Assembly (NCBI GenBank): GCA_031553705.1
Contig: JAVBLD010000042.1
Span: 1-38,260, forward strand
Origin: JAVBLD01 sp031553705
GTDB taxonomy: Bacteria; Bacteroidota; Bacteroidia; Bacteroidales; Marinifilaceae
DNA length: 38,260 nucleotides
Direction: 5' to 3'
Shown here piece by piece: positions 1 through 8,711 of this stretch. The position numbers and the translations under genes were made by a program. The notes below the pieces were generated by a model. It saw only the letters and a program-made list of their open reading frames with translations. It made no database searches and was not told where the DNA came from. The stretch's first letter is position 1. Every line of letters begins with the position of its first letter.

Positions 1-145
1 TAGAGATCTTCGAGTACATAGAAATCTGGTATAATAAAATCAGACGCCACAAAGCTCTGAATAATATGACAATAGATGAATTCTGGAAACTAAATGCAAA
101 AAGTGCTTAACTATTTGTGCGGATTTAGTTAGGAATTCCATATTA
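1..145 (+). mobile_element. Right end of an IS3-family insertion sequence (cut by window edge)
   Basis: The window opens inside an IS3-type transposase reading frame that stops at 110. The bases after it (about 111-140, ending in TTAGTTAGGAATTCCA) are where the terminal inverted repeat of such an element would lie. The left end is outside the window, so neither the inverted repeat nor a target duplication can be confirmed, and the exact boundary is inferred. Confidence 0.6.
3..110 (+). CDS. IS3-family transposase OrfB, C-terminal fragment (5' end outside window)
   Basis: The frame opened at base 3 encodes 35 residues and a TAA stop. It contains EYIEIWYNKIRRHKALNNM followed by T-x-D-E-F-W, the conserved C-terminal tail of the rve integrase core of IS3-family OrfB proteins (typically Y-I-x-x-Y-N-x-x-R-x-H-x-x-L-x-x-x-T-P-x-x-F/Y). 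The DDE catalytic residues lie upstream of the window. The protein would catalyse copy-paste transposition of the element. Whether the full copy is intact cannot be judged. Confidence 0.8.
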   Translation, partial: EIFEYIEIWYNKIRRHKALNNMTIDEFWKLNAKSA

Positions 146-185
146 ATTTGTTGAAGATAAATCAAACTTTTGTTACAAATAAAAA

Positions 186-1202
186 ATGAAACGAATTTTA
201 AAAGACAAAACAGTTAAAATTTTTAGTTTAGGATTGGTCTTGACCAGTATAGTTTTTTGGGGAATCCTTATGCAGAATTGTAGTAATGAGGGTGAAATCT
301 TTGCAGACGACTTTGCTTTCTTGACAAAAGAAGAAAAAGACCTTGTTTCACAATTTGATATTGCGGGAACTACACATAATGAAGTAATGGGACAAGTTTA
401 TGATAAACTGTTAGAAAATTTGGAGAATGCTAACCTTTCTCCGAATGAAGTGTTAGCAATGACGTTGAATAATACCAAAAAAGCTGCTCATTTAAGCATT
501 GCGTCTACAGATAATTTTTCCCCTAAGCTAAAAAATGGTAATAACAATATTAATAAAACGCTTATAGATAGTCTTTTGGACATGGATTTTAAGTCAGTTG
601 TTATTAAAAATGCGATAAAATTAAAGAGTACGTCTAATGAATCTATTGATCCAGGTGAAACTATCAGAGATATATTAAGTAGTAGATCTCAGAATTTAAA
701 CACTTATTTGAAGACTTTATTGAAAATAACAGAAAAAAGTAATTCTATGGAACGATACAATAAAGACGTTAATTCTCTCATTGTTAAAGCATTTAAAAAT
801 TTAGATCGCGAAGAAATGGAGATACTTCTTTGTGCTTCATCAACAGCAAAGCATTCCTTTGAATATTGGTGTACCAATTTACATAATTGGGAAAATATAC
901 TTCTCAAAAGAAAAATTAAAAATATTATAAGGCTTAAAAGTAATAATTTTGAGCCTGGGGGATCTATTATGGACGATCCGAATTTCATTAAAATGCGAAA
1001 TGACATTATTGCATGGGATATTGCAGGGGCATTGGAAGGAGCAATTGCAGGATCTATTACCGGGCCAGGAATCGCCCTTTGTGCGCTTGCCATGTCCGTA
1101 ACTCAGTCTACCGGAGCTGCTGTTATCAATATTTTTAATAATTATGGAAAGTCAGCATGGGAAGATTTTAAAAATGAATGGAAAAACATTTTTGGTTGGT
1201 AA
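186..1202 (+). CDS. Unrecognised 338-aa lipoprotein with a Gly/Ala-rich hydrophobic C-terminus
   Basis: I do not recognise this protein. Residues 1-32 look like a lipoprotein signal (basic start, hydrophobic core, Cys32 in LMQNC followed by S-N-E-G-E, an acidic patch that could favour surface export). The middle is polar, Asn/Lys-rich and probably helical. Residues about 274-318 form a striking hydrophobic stretch rich in Gly, Ala and Ser (for example AGALEGAIAGSITGPG), and the protein ends in an aromatic amphipathic tail (WEDFKNEWKNIFGW). Such small-residue zippers occur in membrane-inserting segments, so a membrane-active or toxin-like role is possible but is only inference. The gene is AT-rich, follows an IS end, and lies 5 bases before a small membrane protein gene. 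ATG start at 186. Confidence 0.6.
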   Translation: MKRILKDKTVKIFSLGLVLTSIVFWGILMQNCSNEGEIFADDFAFLTKEEKDLVSQFDIAGTTHNEVMGQVYDKLLENLENANLSPNEVLAMTLNNTKKAAHLSIASTDNFSPKLKNGNNNINKTLIDSLLDMDFKSVVIKNAIKLKSTSNESIDPGETIRDILSSRSQNLNTYLKTLLKITEKSNSMERYNKDVNSLIVKAFKNLDREEMEILLCASSTAKHSFEYWCTNLHNWENILLKRKIKNIIRLKSNNFEPGGSIMDDPNFIKMRNDIIAWDIAGALEGAIAGSITGPGIALCALAMSVTQSTGAAVINIFNNYGKSAWEDFKNEWKNIFGW

Positions 1203-1207
1203 ATCCC

Positions 1208-1387
1208 ATGAGAAAATTAAAACAATCAATTCTATGTGCGATTCTTAGCTCAACATTATCAGCATTAATTGCATTTTTATTTTTTGAGAAGGATGTAAAA
1301 AAAATATTATTTATTTGCATCGTGTCAACTATTCTTACATTTTGCCTTTTATATTTCATCTTTGGAGGTAGAAATGATGAAAAATAG
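1208..1387 (+). CDS. Small two-helix membrane protein, 59 aa
   Basis: Starting at the ATG at 1208 (MRKLKQSIL), the product has two hydrophobic segments, about residues 8-24 and 31-51, joined by a charged turn (FFEKDVKK), and a charged tail (GGRNDEK). An in-frame ATG at 1178 lies inside the upstream gene and would add ten non-hydrophobic residues, so 1208 is preferred. It starts 5 bases after the lipoprotein gene stops, which indicates co-transcription. Size and topology resemble accessory or immunity proteins that follow secreted effectors, but no family is recognised. Confidence 0.5.
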   Translation: MRKLKQSILCAILSSTLSALIAFLFFEKDVKKILFICIVSTILTFCLLYFIFGGRNDEK

Positions 1388-1404
1388 ATTTTATTAGTAA
1401 CCTC

Positions 1405-1440
1405 AAATACCTGGGCGAAGAGAGTTTCGCCCAGGTATTT
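1405..1440. terminator. Perfect 15-bp hairpin, probable terminator
   Basis: AAATACCTGGGCGAA (1405-1419) pairs exactly with TTCGCCCAGGTATTT (1426-1440) across a 6-base loop. The stem is GC-rich in its inner half and has A- and T-rich feet on the two sides, so it could work on both strands. It lies 18 bases after the small membrane protein gene and closes that two-gene unit. Confidence 0.75.
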
Positions 1441-1462
1441 GCAGAATCTGAAATTTCTGTAA

Positions 1463-1747
1463 ATGAAAGTTATAAATATCATTATAAAAACGTACATCGC
1501 TCTGTCTTTGCTTATTTGTTACGCCTGTCAAAGGAGTGATGTGTTAGATAAAATAACAAATCCGATTAGTCGCACCATTCTTGTTTACATGGTTGCCGAC
1601 AACGACCTATCGAACGATGCTTATTCCGATTTAGAGGAAATGCAACAAGGATTTGCGGAAAAAGGCGTCAATCTGATCGTTTTTATTGATCCAACTAATA
1701 GCTACAAGCGAGCTTATTTATTCTTTGACTTGCAAGTGATTTCATGA
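1463..1747 (+). pseudogene. Truncated clostripain-family (peptidase C11) lipoprotein
   Basis: The 94-residue product begins with a lipoprotein signal (Cys21 in ICYAC) followed by RTILVYMVADNDLSNDAYSD and E-E-M-Q-Q-G, then LIVFIDP. This is the characteristic start of the C11 (clostripain-like) domain, which in Bacteroidetes lipoproteins normally runs for 350 or more residues and carries a His/Cys dyad further on. Here the frame stops after about 70 residues of the domain, with no catalytic residues, 16 bases before the argH stop on the other strand. It is best read as a 5' remnant left by a deletion. Confidence 0.65.
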
Positions 1748-1763
1748 TCCAGAGAAACATTAT

Positions 1764-3098
1764 TTATTCCATTAATGCAGCCTCAGCCTTCAACACCTTT
1801 TCAATATCCCAGGTTGCTTTATGGCGTTTGAATTTGGCCTCGATCTGATGGAGGCAGAGATTTCCGATACTTCCTTCATGGGTATGATGCAATGACCGGT
1901 CAGCATGCCGGTATTCTCCGGCTTGTATCTTCATCGCTACTGTCTTATAGGCTTCGCGGAAAGGAACTCCGGCAGTCACTATATCGTTTACATCCTCAAC
2001 AGTAAACAAATAGTTATACCGTTCGTCGGCAAGGATATCCTCGTTTAGCCGGATCTCCTTTACAATCGTTTCCGTCATACAGATGCAATCAGCTAGTTCT
2101 CCAAAGGCAGGTAAAAAGATCTCTTTGGTCAACTGCATATCCCGGAAATACCCGGAAGTCAGATTCCCGCAAATTATACCCAATTGTACCGGTAAAGATT
2201 GCAGGCGGTTACATTTTGCCCGGATCAGTTCAAAGATGTCGGGATTTTTCTTGTGCGGCATAATACTCGAGCCGGTGGTAAAAGCATCGGGCAAAGTCAT
2301 GAAACCGAAATTACCGCAAGAATAAAGGCAAACATCGGCAGCCATCCGTCCGAGGGTCGTAGCTACCGAACCTAAAGCATATAACACATGCTTTTCGACT
2401 TTTCCGCGCTGCATCTGGGCATATATCGAATTATAAGCTATATCGTCAAAGCCCAACAGTCGGGTGGTCATCGTCCGGTCCAACGGAATCGACGAGCCAT
2501 AACCGGCGCCCGAACCCAACGGATTCGTATTGACCATGTCATAGGCAGCTTTTAGCTGCAATAGATCGTCCGCAAGCGACTCAGCATAAGCGCCGTACCA
2601 CATTCCGAACGATGACGGCATTGCAATCTGCAGGTGTGTATAACCAGGCATCAGAATACCTTTGCTCTCTTCCGCTTTTTCCAATAATAACCGGAACAGG
2701 TGTTCCGTATCATACAGTATATCAATCAATGCCGAACGGGCGAATAATTTGATATCGGTCAGTATCTGATCATTCCGTGAACGGCCGGTATGAATTTTTT
2801 TGCCTGCTTCCCCACATCTCCGGGTCAGCAGAAATTCTATCTGCGAGTGTATATCCTCTACCCCCTCATCAATGATAAAATCCCCTTGCTCTATTACCGT
2901 GCCGATCTCCTTCAACGCTTGTCGTAGAACAGCAAATTCCTGACCATTGATCAAGCCGATGGCATGCAACATCGTCAAATGCGCCATATTCCCCAACACA
3001 TCGGCATGCGCCAGCAAAATATCCAATTCCCGGTCTTTTCCAATGGTAAACGCTTCTGTAAACCGATCCGTATCATATCCTTTATCCCAAAGCTTCAT
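1764..3098 (-). CDS. argH: Argininosuccinate lyase
   Basis: ArgH splits argininosuccinate into arginine and fumarate, the last step of arginine synthesis. The fumarase/aspartase superfamily signature GSSIMPHKKNP is near residue 280, with HTGRSRND near 105 and YTHLQ near 155. The ATG at 3098 (MKLWDKGYDTDRFT) gives 444 aa, the usual size for the family. A longer frame would need a TTG at 3119 and adds seven residues with no expected similarity. It is the last gene of the minus-strand arginine operon, 77 bases after the M20 gene, and converges on the truncated C11 gene. Confidence 0.95.
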   Translation of the reverse strand: MKLWDKGYDTDRFTEAFTIGKDRELDILLAHADVLGNMAHLTMLHAIGLINGQEFAVLRQALKEIGTVIEQGDFIIDEGVEDIHSQIEFLLTRRCGEAGKKIHTGRSRNDQILTDIKLFARSALIDILYDTEHLFRLLLEKAEESKGILMPGYTHLQIAMPSSFGMWYGAYAESLADDLLQLKAAYDMVNTNPLGSGAGYGSSIPLDRTMTTRLLGFDDIAYNSIYAQMQRGKVEKHVLYALGSVATTLGRMAADVCLYSCGNFGFMTLPDAFTTGSSIMPHKKNPDIFELIRAKCNRLQSLPVQLGIICGNLTSGYFRDMQLTKEIFLPAFGELADCICMTETIVKEIRLNEDILADERYNYLFTVEDVNDIVTAGVPFREAYKTVAMKIQAGEYRHADRSLHHTHEGSIGNLCLHQIEAKFKRHKATWDIEKVLKAEAALME

Positions 3099-3175
3099 AA
3101 ACAGATATTTAAGAGGCAAGGAGCAGGGATAAGATTACTTTCTGTTGTTTAACCCGGCATATTGCCTTTCATTCT

Positions 3176-4291
3176 TTACTCTTTATCCAATAAAATATTA
3201 TCCAGTAACCGTACAAAGATGTCGATTCCCTGCTCGATCTCTTTCAGGTATATATACTCATTTGCAGTATGACTGCGGGCACTGTCGCCGGGACCTATCT
3301 TAAGCGAGGCATAAGGGATTATCGCCTGATTGGACGTCGTAGGCGACCCGTAAGTAGTAAGGCCCAACGCTTTACAACGCTTTACAATAGGATGATTGGC
3401 ATCGATAGTTGACGAATTCAGAGAAAAAGAGCGGGGTTTTACTTCGCATTTCACATGTCTCCGGATCACATCAAAAACCTCTTGGTTGGTATAAAATTCA
3501 TTAACCCGTACATCCACAACAAACGTGCATTCGGCAGGTAGCACATTGTGAAATGTACCGGCCTGGATGCCAGTTACCGTCATCTTGATTTGCCCTAATA
3601 AAGGCGACTCTTTTTCAAATGCGTAAGTACGAAACCATTCTATATCCTGTAAGGCTTCATAAATTGCATTCACTCCTTCATTACGGGCAGCATGTCCGGA
3701 CTCGCCCCTCGCAATACAGTCAAGTACAAGTAGCCCTCTTTCAGCCACAGCGGCCTGCATGCCCGTCGGTTCGCCGATAAGCGCCAAGTCGATTTTTCCA
3801 AGTTCGGAGATTACATTCTGTATCCCGCCCTTCCCGGTATTCTCCTCTTCGGCAGAAGTTAAGTAAATCAAGTTGTAAGATTGCGGTCTGGAGGCAAGGT
3901 ATACAAAAGCAGCCAGCATAGAAACCACACTTCCGCCGGTATCATTACTGCCTAGTCCGATCAGTTTCCCCTCCTGTACCACTGGTATAAAGGGATCGGT
4001 ATCCCATGCTCCGTTAGGCTTTACAGTATCAATATGCGCATCCAGCAAAATAGTCGGTTTAGACACATCAAAACCGGGCGACCTGGCCCATACATTATGC
4101 CCCTTTCGATGAACCTTATGCCCGTAACCGGCTAATGTCTCCGCAATCAAATCGGCCACTGCTCCCTCCTCTCCGCTAAAAGAAGGTATCGAAATTATCC
4201 TCTTTAAAAGCGTTATCGACTCCTGCACCAAATTACCGGACAAAACGGGGTTATTATAGTTGTGCATATCTGTTTTCATCTGTGAGGTCAT
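3176..4291 (-). CDS. argE: M20-family deacylase, ArgE-like (probable N-succinylcitrulline or N-acylornithine deacylase)
   Basis: This 371-aa zinc amidohydrolase of the M20 family has the expected metal and catalytic residues: H86 and D88 in LLDAHIDTV, D117 in GLGSNDTGG, the Glu pair at 148-149 in TSAEEENTG, E174 in IGEPTG and H341 in ARSHTANEY. M20 enzymes include ArgE, DapE and N-acetyl/succinylcitrulline deacylases. In Bacteroides, arginine synthesis is reported to use succinylated intermediates with carbamoylation before deacylation, so removal of the acyl group from N-succinylcitrulline is the most likely reaction. Specificity is inferred from clade and operon, not read from the sequence. 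It starts 12 bases after argB; ATGs at 4279 and 4267 are alternative starts. Confidence 0.85.
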   Translation of the reverse strand: MTSQMKTDMHNYNNPVLSGNLVQESITLLKRIISIPSFSGEEGAVADLIAETLAGYGHKVHRKGHNVWARSPGFDVSKPTILLDAHIDTVKPNGAWDTDPFIPVVQEGKLIGLGSNDTGGSVVSMLAAFVYLASRPQSYNLIYLTSAEEENTGKGGIQNVISELGKIDLALIGEPTGMQAAVAERGLLVLDCIARGESGHAARNEGVNAIYEALQDIEWFRTYAFEKESPLLGQIKMTVTGIQAGTFHNVLPAECTFVVDVRVNEFYTNQEVFDVIRRHVKCEVKPRSFSLNSSTIDANHPIVKRCKALGLTTYGSPTTSNQAIIPYASLKIGPGDSARSHTANEYIYLKEIEQGIDIFVRLLDNILLDKE

Positions 4292-4303
4292 AAATAACTG
4301 TGT

Positions 4304-5128
4304 TTATCCGTGGATAATAGTCCCTCCCCGCAATTGTTCAGGAGAGGTCAACCGTACTGTTTTCACGCCGGTGGCGATCGTTATAAATGCATTCTCCAGT
4401 TTCGGGATCATGCCTGAATGGATTAACCCTTTATTAATAAATTCCAGATATTGTTCCCGATCAATCGAAGGAATCACTGAGTCGTCATCCTCTATATCGG
4501 TTAATACGCCGGGTTTATCCAGACAATAAATCAACTCCGTTTCATACTGCCTGCACATCGCCTGTGCCACTGCCGAAGCGACACTATCAGCGTTGGTATT
4601 CAGCAGGTGACCGGAAAGATCACAGGTGACTGGCGAAAGAACCGGCATAATCTTTTGTTCCAACAAGCCGGCAAGACAATCTCCCTTCACTTCATCAATA
4701 TCTCCGACATATCCCCAATCGATCTCCTGAACATCCCGTTTATGCGAAACTATCACTCCCATATCACATCCCGAAAGACCGCAGGCATTCACTCCCCTCG
4801 CCTGCATAGCTGCCACCACCCTTTTATTGGCTAACCCTGCATACGCCATTACTGTTACATCCAATGTTTCCCTATCGGTAATCCGGCGTCCATCATGCAT
4901 TTTGACTGTTATACCGAGTTTCGCAGATAGCTGTCCTGCCATGTTTCCACCGCCATGCACCAATATCATGTTTGAATCGTCGCCGGCTATTTTATCGCAC
5001 AGCCGGTTCAATACCTCATCGTCCTCTACAAGTTTCCCGCCGATCTTTATAATTATAAGCGGCGGCAAAGAGTCAGAAACAATGGATGAGGATGCTTTAT
5101 TCATTGTCTTTTTTTTATTATCTATCAT
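4304..5128 (-). CDS. argB: N-acylglutamate kinase (acetyl/succinylglutamate kinase)
   Basis: The 274-aa protein is an amino-acid-kinase fold enzyme that phosphorylates the gamma-carboxyl of N-acylglutamate. Visible motifs are IKIGGKL (residues 27-33), VHGGGN (57-62, phosphate-binding) and DGRRITDRET (79-88), with the glycine-rich LRGGTIIHG at the end. The first 20 residues are polar and not conserved, so the ATG at 5104 is an alternative start. It lies 21 bases after argD in the operon. In this phylum the acyl group is probably succinyl. No N-terminal extension of the kind linked to arginine feedback inhibition is seen. Confidence 0.93.
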   Translation of the reverse strand: MIDNKKKTMNKASSSIVSDSLPPLIIIKIGGKLVEDDEVLNRLCDKIAGDDSNMILVHGGGNMAGQLSAKLGITVKMHDGRRITDRETLDVTVMAYAGLANKRVVAAMQARGVNACGLSGCDMGVIVSHKRDVQEIDWGYVGDIDEVKGDCLAGLLEQKIMPVLSPVTCDLSGHLLNTNADSVASAVAQAMCRQYETELIYCLDKPGVLTDIEDDDSVIPSIDREQYLEFINKGLIHSGMIPKLENAFITIATGVKTVRLTSPEQLRGGTIIHG

Positions 5129-5149
5129 TTTTTCTTATTTCCGACTCAA

Positions 5150-6286
5150 CTAACTTTTATCTGCATCCAAGCAATGTTTGAATGCGGATAAAAATTCATC
5201 TGCTTCTTTTCTTGTGATGATCAAAGGCGGCAACAAACGCAAAGTATGTTTACCGCTATAGCCGGTCATAACCCGGTGTTGTTGCAATAACCCTTTTCTA
5301 AACTCCGCCTGGGATACATCCAGATCGACACCGATCATTAATCCTTTGCCGCGTACATCATTCACTCCTTTCATTTGTTTTAACTCATGGATTAGATATT
5401 TCCCAAGACCGGCGGCATTGTTTACAAGATACTCCCGGTTGATCACTTCCAATACGGCAATTGCAGCAGCACATGCCAGATGACTGCCGCCAAATGTCGT
5501 ACCCAGCATCCCCTTTTTAGCCTGTATTTCCGGAGCGATTAATAATCCTGCAACCGGAAATCCGTTTCCCATACCTTTAGCCATCGTGATGATATCCGGC
5601 TTTATACCTGCATGCTGGTGAGCAAAAAACTGCCCGGTACGACCATACCCCGATTGCACCTCATCAACAATCATCATTGTGCCTATAAAATCACAAAGTT
5701 CTCGCATCCGAACCAGAAAAGCAGCATCCGGTTCCCGTACTCCGCCTACTCCCTGAATACCCTCAATAATCACTGCCGCATAATCTTTCCGGAGCAACTC
5801 CTTTTCCAATGTAATCATGTCGTTAAATGCGATAAAGACCGCCTCATGATTTCTATTCGCCGGAGCCTGGATCTGTACATTATCCGTTACGGCTACCGCC
5901 GCACTCGTACGACCATGGAAGGCTCCGCGAAAGGCCAATATCTTCCTATGCCCGGTGACAAATGAAGCCAGCTTCAATGCATTCTCGTTCGCTTCTGCCC
6001 CGCTGTTGCATAAAAACAGGTTATATGCATCATAACCGGAAGTTTTGCATAACATTTCCGCCAGCTGCTTCTGCAACGGATTGATAACGGCATTTGAATA
6101 AAAACCGATTCTCTGCAATTGCCGGGAAAGCTTTTCCACATAAACAGGATGACTATGGCCTATTGAAATAACAGCATGTCCTCCGTAAAAATCAAGAAAT
6201 TTTTCTCCGTTCCTATCCCACAGATAGGCCCCCTTTGCCTCTACCGGCTCTATATCCAACAAATCGTATACATCAAATAAGTGCAC
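5150..6286 (-). CDS. argD: N-acyl (succinyl/acetyl) ornithine aminotransferase, GTG start
   Basis: This class III PLP aminotransferase converts N-acylglutamate semialdehyde to N-acylornithine. It shows YGGHAVISIGHSHP near residue 34, NSGAEANE (94-101), the PLP-binding VDEVQSG (207-213) and the Schiff-base lysine K237 in MAKGMGNG. The start codon is GTG at 6286 (encoding MHLFDVYD). It is preferred because the family in Bacteroides begins with a closely similar M-x-L-F-D-V-Y, there is no nearby ATG, and AAGAGG lies just upstream. At 378 aa it has the usual length for this clade. The next gene upstream, argC, is 37 bases away. Confidence 0.93.
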   Translation of the reverse strand: MHLFDVYDLLDIEPVEAKGAYLWDRNGEKFLDFYGGHAVISIGHSHPVYVEKLSRQLQRIGFYSNAVINPLQKQLAEMLCKTSGYDAYNLFLCNSGAEANENALKLASFVTGHRKILAFRGAFHGRTSAAVAVTDNVQIQAPANRNHEAVFIAFNDMITLEKELLRKDYAAVIIEGIQGVGGVREPDAAFLVRMRELCDFIGTMMIVDEVQSGYGRTGQFFAHQHAGIKPDIITMAKGMGNGFPVAGLLIAPEIQAKKGMLGTTFGGSHLACAAAIAVLEVINREYLVNNAAGLGKYLIHELKQMKGVNDVRGKGLMIGVDLDVSQAEFRKGLLQQHRVMTGYSGKHTLRLLPPLIITRKEADEFLSAFKHCLDADKS

Positions 6287-6323
6287 CTCTTCAAAATTTA
6301 ATTATGAATGAATCTTACAACCG

Positions 6324-7283
6324 TTAAAAATAATTTGCTTTTAAGCAAAGCCCCGTAGTCTCTTCCAATCCGCACATCAGGTTCATATTCTGTATTGCCT
6401 GGCCGGAGGCTCCTTTCAACAAATTATCTATTACCGAAGTAATCAATAATTTATCTCCTTTTTTTACTATATGCAGATAGCAATAATTCGTATTAACAAC
6501 CTGTTTTATATAAAGCGGCTCTTCGCTAACATACACAAAAGGATGATCTTTATAATAAGCCCTGTAAAGATCGATAATTTCATGTTCACTTTTCGGCGTA
6601 CGAACCACAATATCTGTCAGGATTCCGCGGGCATGACACCCCCGCACCGGTATAAATACCAGATCTAAATTCTTGCTTGCTCCAGCCCGGATCAAGGTTT
6701 CCCGGATCTCTTCCTCATGCTGGTGCGAAAACACCTTATAATTCGAAAGATTACCGTATCGGTCGCTGAAATGGGTCTCAGCAATGGGTTTCTGTCCGGC
6801 TCCGGTTGAACCGGTGATCCCGAACACCATAACCTCCGCCGGCAAGCTCCCGTCGGCAGCCAACGGCAACAATCCCAACTCTATTGCAGTAGCAAAACAA
6901 CCAGGATTGGCTATCCGCTGGCTATGAGTAATTGTACCGCGTAGCAGCTCCGGTAAACCGTATACAAATCCGTTCGCATTTTTTGCTAAACGAAAATCAT
7001 TACTCAAATCAATCATCTTCACATGCTTCGGTATCCGGTTATTTCGTAAAAATTCGACCGAAACTCCATGCCCCATACATAAAAAGAGAACATTGATATC
7101 TGAAAAATCGATATCCGAAAAGATCAACGACGAATGCAACAGGTCCCGGTGTACTTTGTGAACCAACTCCCCCCGGTTTGACTCGCTCTGTATATATTTT
7201 AACGTTGCCCCCGGGTGATTTATCAACAGACGGATCAACTCTCCGGCCGTATATCCGGCTCCCCCGGCTATTCCTACTTTCAT
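6324..7283 (-). CDS. argC: N-acyl-gamma-glutamyl-phosphate reductase
   Basis: ArgC reduces N-acylglutamyl phosphate to the semialdehyde with NADPH. The 319-aa sequence begins with the Rossmann motif GIAGGAGYTAGEL (residues 4-16) and has the active-site cysteine C129 in ANPGCFATA. HARGILTD later in the protein matches the conserved region near the catalytic histidine. The length fits type 1 ArgC from Bacteroidetes. It lies between argD (37 bases) and argG. The 166-base argG-argC gap (7284-7449) is the longest inside the operon and shows no convincing promoter or hairpin. Confidence 0.95.
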   Translation of the reverse strand: MKVGIAGGAGYTAGELIRLLINHPGATLKYIQSESNRGELVHKVHRDLLHSSLIFSDIDFSDINVLFLCMGHGVSVEFLRNNRIPKHVKMIDLSNDFRLAKNANGFVYGLPELLRGTITHSQRIANPGCFATAIELGLLPLAADGSLPAEVMVFGITGSTGAGQKPIAETHFSDRYGNLSNYKVFSHQHEEEIRETLIRAGASKNLDLVFIPVRGCHARGILTDIVVRTPKSEHEIIDLYRAYYKDHPFVYVSEEPLYIKQVVNTNYCYLHIVKKGDKLLITSVIDNLLKGASGQAIQNMNLMCGLEETTGLCLKANYF

Positions 7284-7449
7284 ACGATAAACATATAAAG
7301 TTCAAGGAAGAAGATGCAGGAAAGAAGGGAGGGGAAAGGAGTAAAAAAACCATCAATCACATCGCTTCTCCCTCCACTTATACACAATGTAATTTATTAA
7401 AGTTTATTGTGTTTCCTCTTCTTGTTGCCTGCAACTCTTACCACCTTGT

Positions 7450-8637
7450 TTATTCGATACTATTTATGCTATTATAAATTTTTAATGGCATGGACAAAAT
7501 CTTAGTAAAACCCTTTACGTCATCCGCGGTCCAAGCATTATTGACTTCTCCATATTGTGCAAAGTCGGCATTCATCAAGTCGTGCGGTGATTCCACTCCT
7601 ACCAGCTCGATGTGATAAGGCCGTAACCGGATGAATACTTTTCCGCTCACACCACGCTGGCTATGCTCAAGAAACTTCTCGATATCACGCATTACAGGCT
7701 CCGAGTACATCGCTTCATGTAAAAACATCCCGTACCAATTACCCAATTGCTCTTTCCAGTATTGCTGCCATTTCGTTAATGTATGCTTTTCGAGCAGCTC
7801 ATGAGCTTTGATTATCAGCAATGCTGCTGCTGCTTCAAAACCAACCCGCCCCTTGATGCCCACGATCGTATCGCCGACGTGCGTATCACGTCCGACAGCC
7901 CATGCAGAACCAATGGTTTCGATCGTACGAATTGCCTCCAGTGGTTCCAGTTGTTTATTGTTAACCGTCACTACTTCCCCCTGTTCGAATCCGATCTCCA
8001 ACATTTCGTTCCCTTCTTTTCCCAATTGGGACGGATAAGCACTTTCCGGTAAATTTATGGCCGACTGTAACGTCTCTTTACCACCGACGGAGGTCCCCCA
8101 CAGTCCTTTATTAATCGAATACTCAACTTTTTTCCAATCGGCATCTATACCATTTGCTTTTAAGTACTCAATCTCAACTTCCCGCGAAAGTTTCAAATCA
8201 CGCGTCGGTGTAAGTACTTTAATCTCCGGAGCAAAAACCGAAAAGCAAAGATCAAAACGCACCTGGTCATTTCCGGCACCGGTGCTTCCATGCGCAATGT
8301 ATTGCGCTCCGATCTGCTTGGCATACCGTACAATCGCCAGTGCTTGGAACGTACGCTCGGAACTCACGGACACCGGATAAATGCGGTTTCGCAAGATGTT
8401 CCCGAATACCATGTATTTGATGCACTTTTCGTAATACTCCGTCGTAATATCCAGGTTAACATGCTTCACCGCTCCCAGAGCATAAGCCTTTTTTTCTATC
8501 GCTTCCAACTCTGTTGCCGAAAAACCACCCGTATCCGCTAACGCCGTATAGACCTCCAATCCCCGTTCTTTGCTTAGATATTTCACACAATACGAAGTAT
8601 CCAGTCCTCCGCTGTATGCTAATACGACCTTCTCCAT
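7450..8637 (-). CDS. argG: Argininosuccinate synthase
   Basis: ArgG joins citrulline and aspartate using ATP. The N-type ATP pyrophosphatase loop AYSGGLDTSYC is at residues 8-18, HGSTGAGNDQVRFD is in the central part, and the protein is 395 aa, as is usual for the family. The ATG at 8637 encodes MEKVVLAYSGG and leaves no room for a longer start. It lies 74 bases after the GNAT gene. Together with argH it makes the last two steps of the pathway. Confidence 0.95.
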   Translation of the reverse strand: MEKVVLAYSGGLDTSYCVKYLSKERGLEVYTALADTGGFSATELEAIEKKAYALGAVKHVNLDITTEYYEKCIKYMVFGNILRNRIYPVSVSSERTFQALAIVRYAKQIGAQYIAHGSTGAGNDQVRFDLCFSVFAPEIKVLTPTRDLKLSREVEIEYLKANGIDADWKKVEYSINKGLWGTSVGGKETLQSAINLPESAYPSQLGKEGNEMLEIGFEQGEVVTVNNKQLEPLEAIRTIETIGSAWAVGRDTHVGDTIVGIKGRVGFEAAAALLIIKAHELLEKHTLTKWQQYWKEQLGNWYGMFLHEAMYSEPVMRDIEKFLEHSQRGVSGKVFIRLRPYHIELVGVESPHDLMNADFAQYGEVNNAWTADDVKGFTKILSMPLKIYNSINSIE

Positions 8638-8711
8638 AGAATTTCCAATTTTAGATTGAAACTTATCTTCTTTTATTGTTCGATGAACGTTTACACCATA
8701 CGCTATAATAC

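Noticed and set aside
704..1093. 129-codon minus-strand frame over the lipoprotein gene
   Set aside because: It lies wholly antisense to the 186-1202 gene and has no signal, domain or independent start context.
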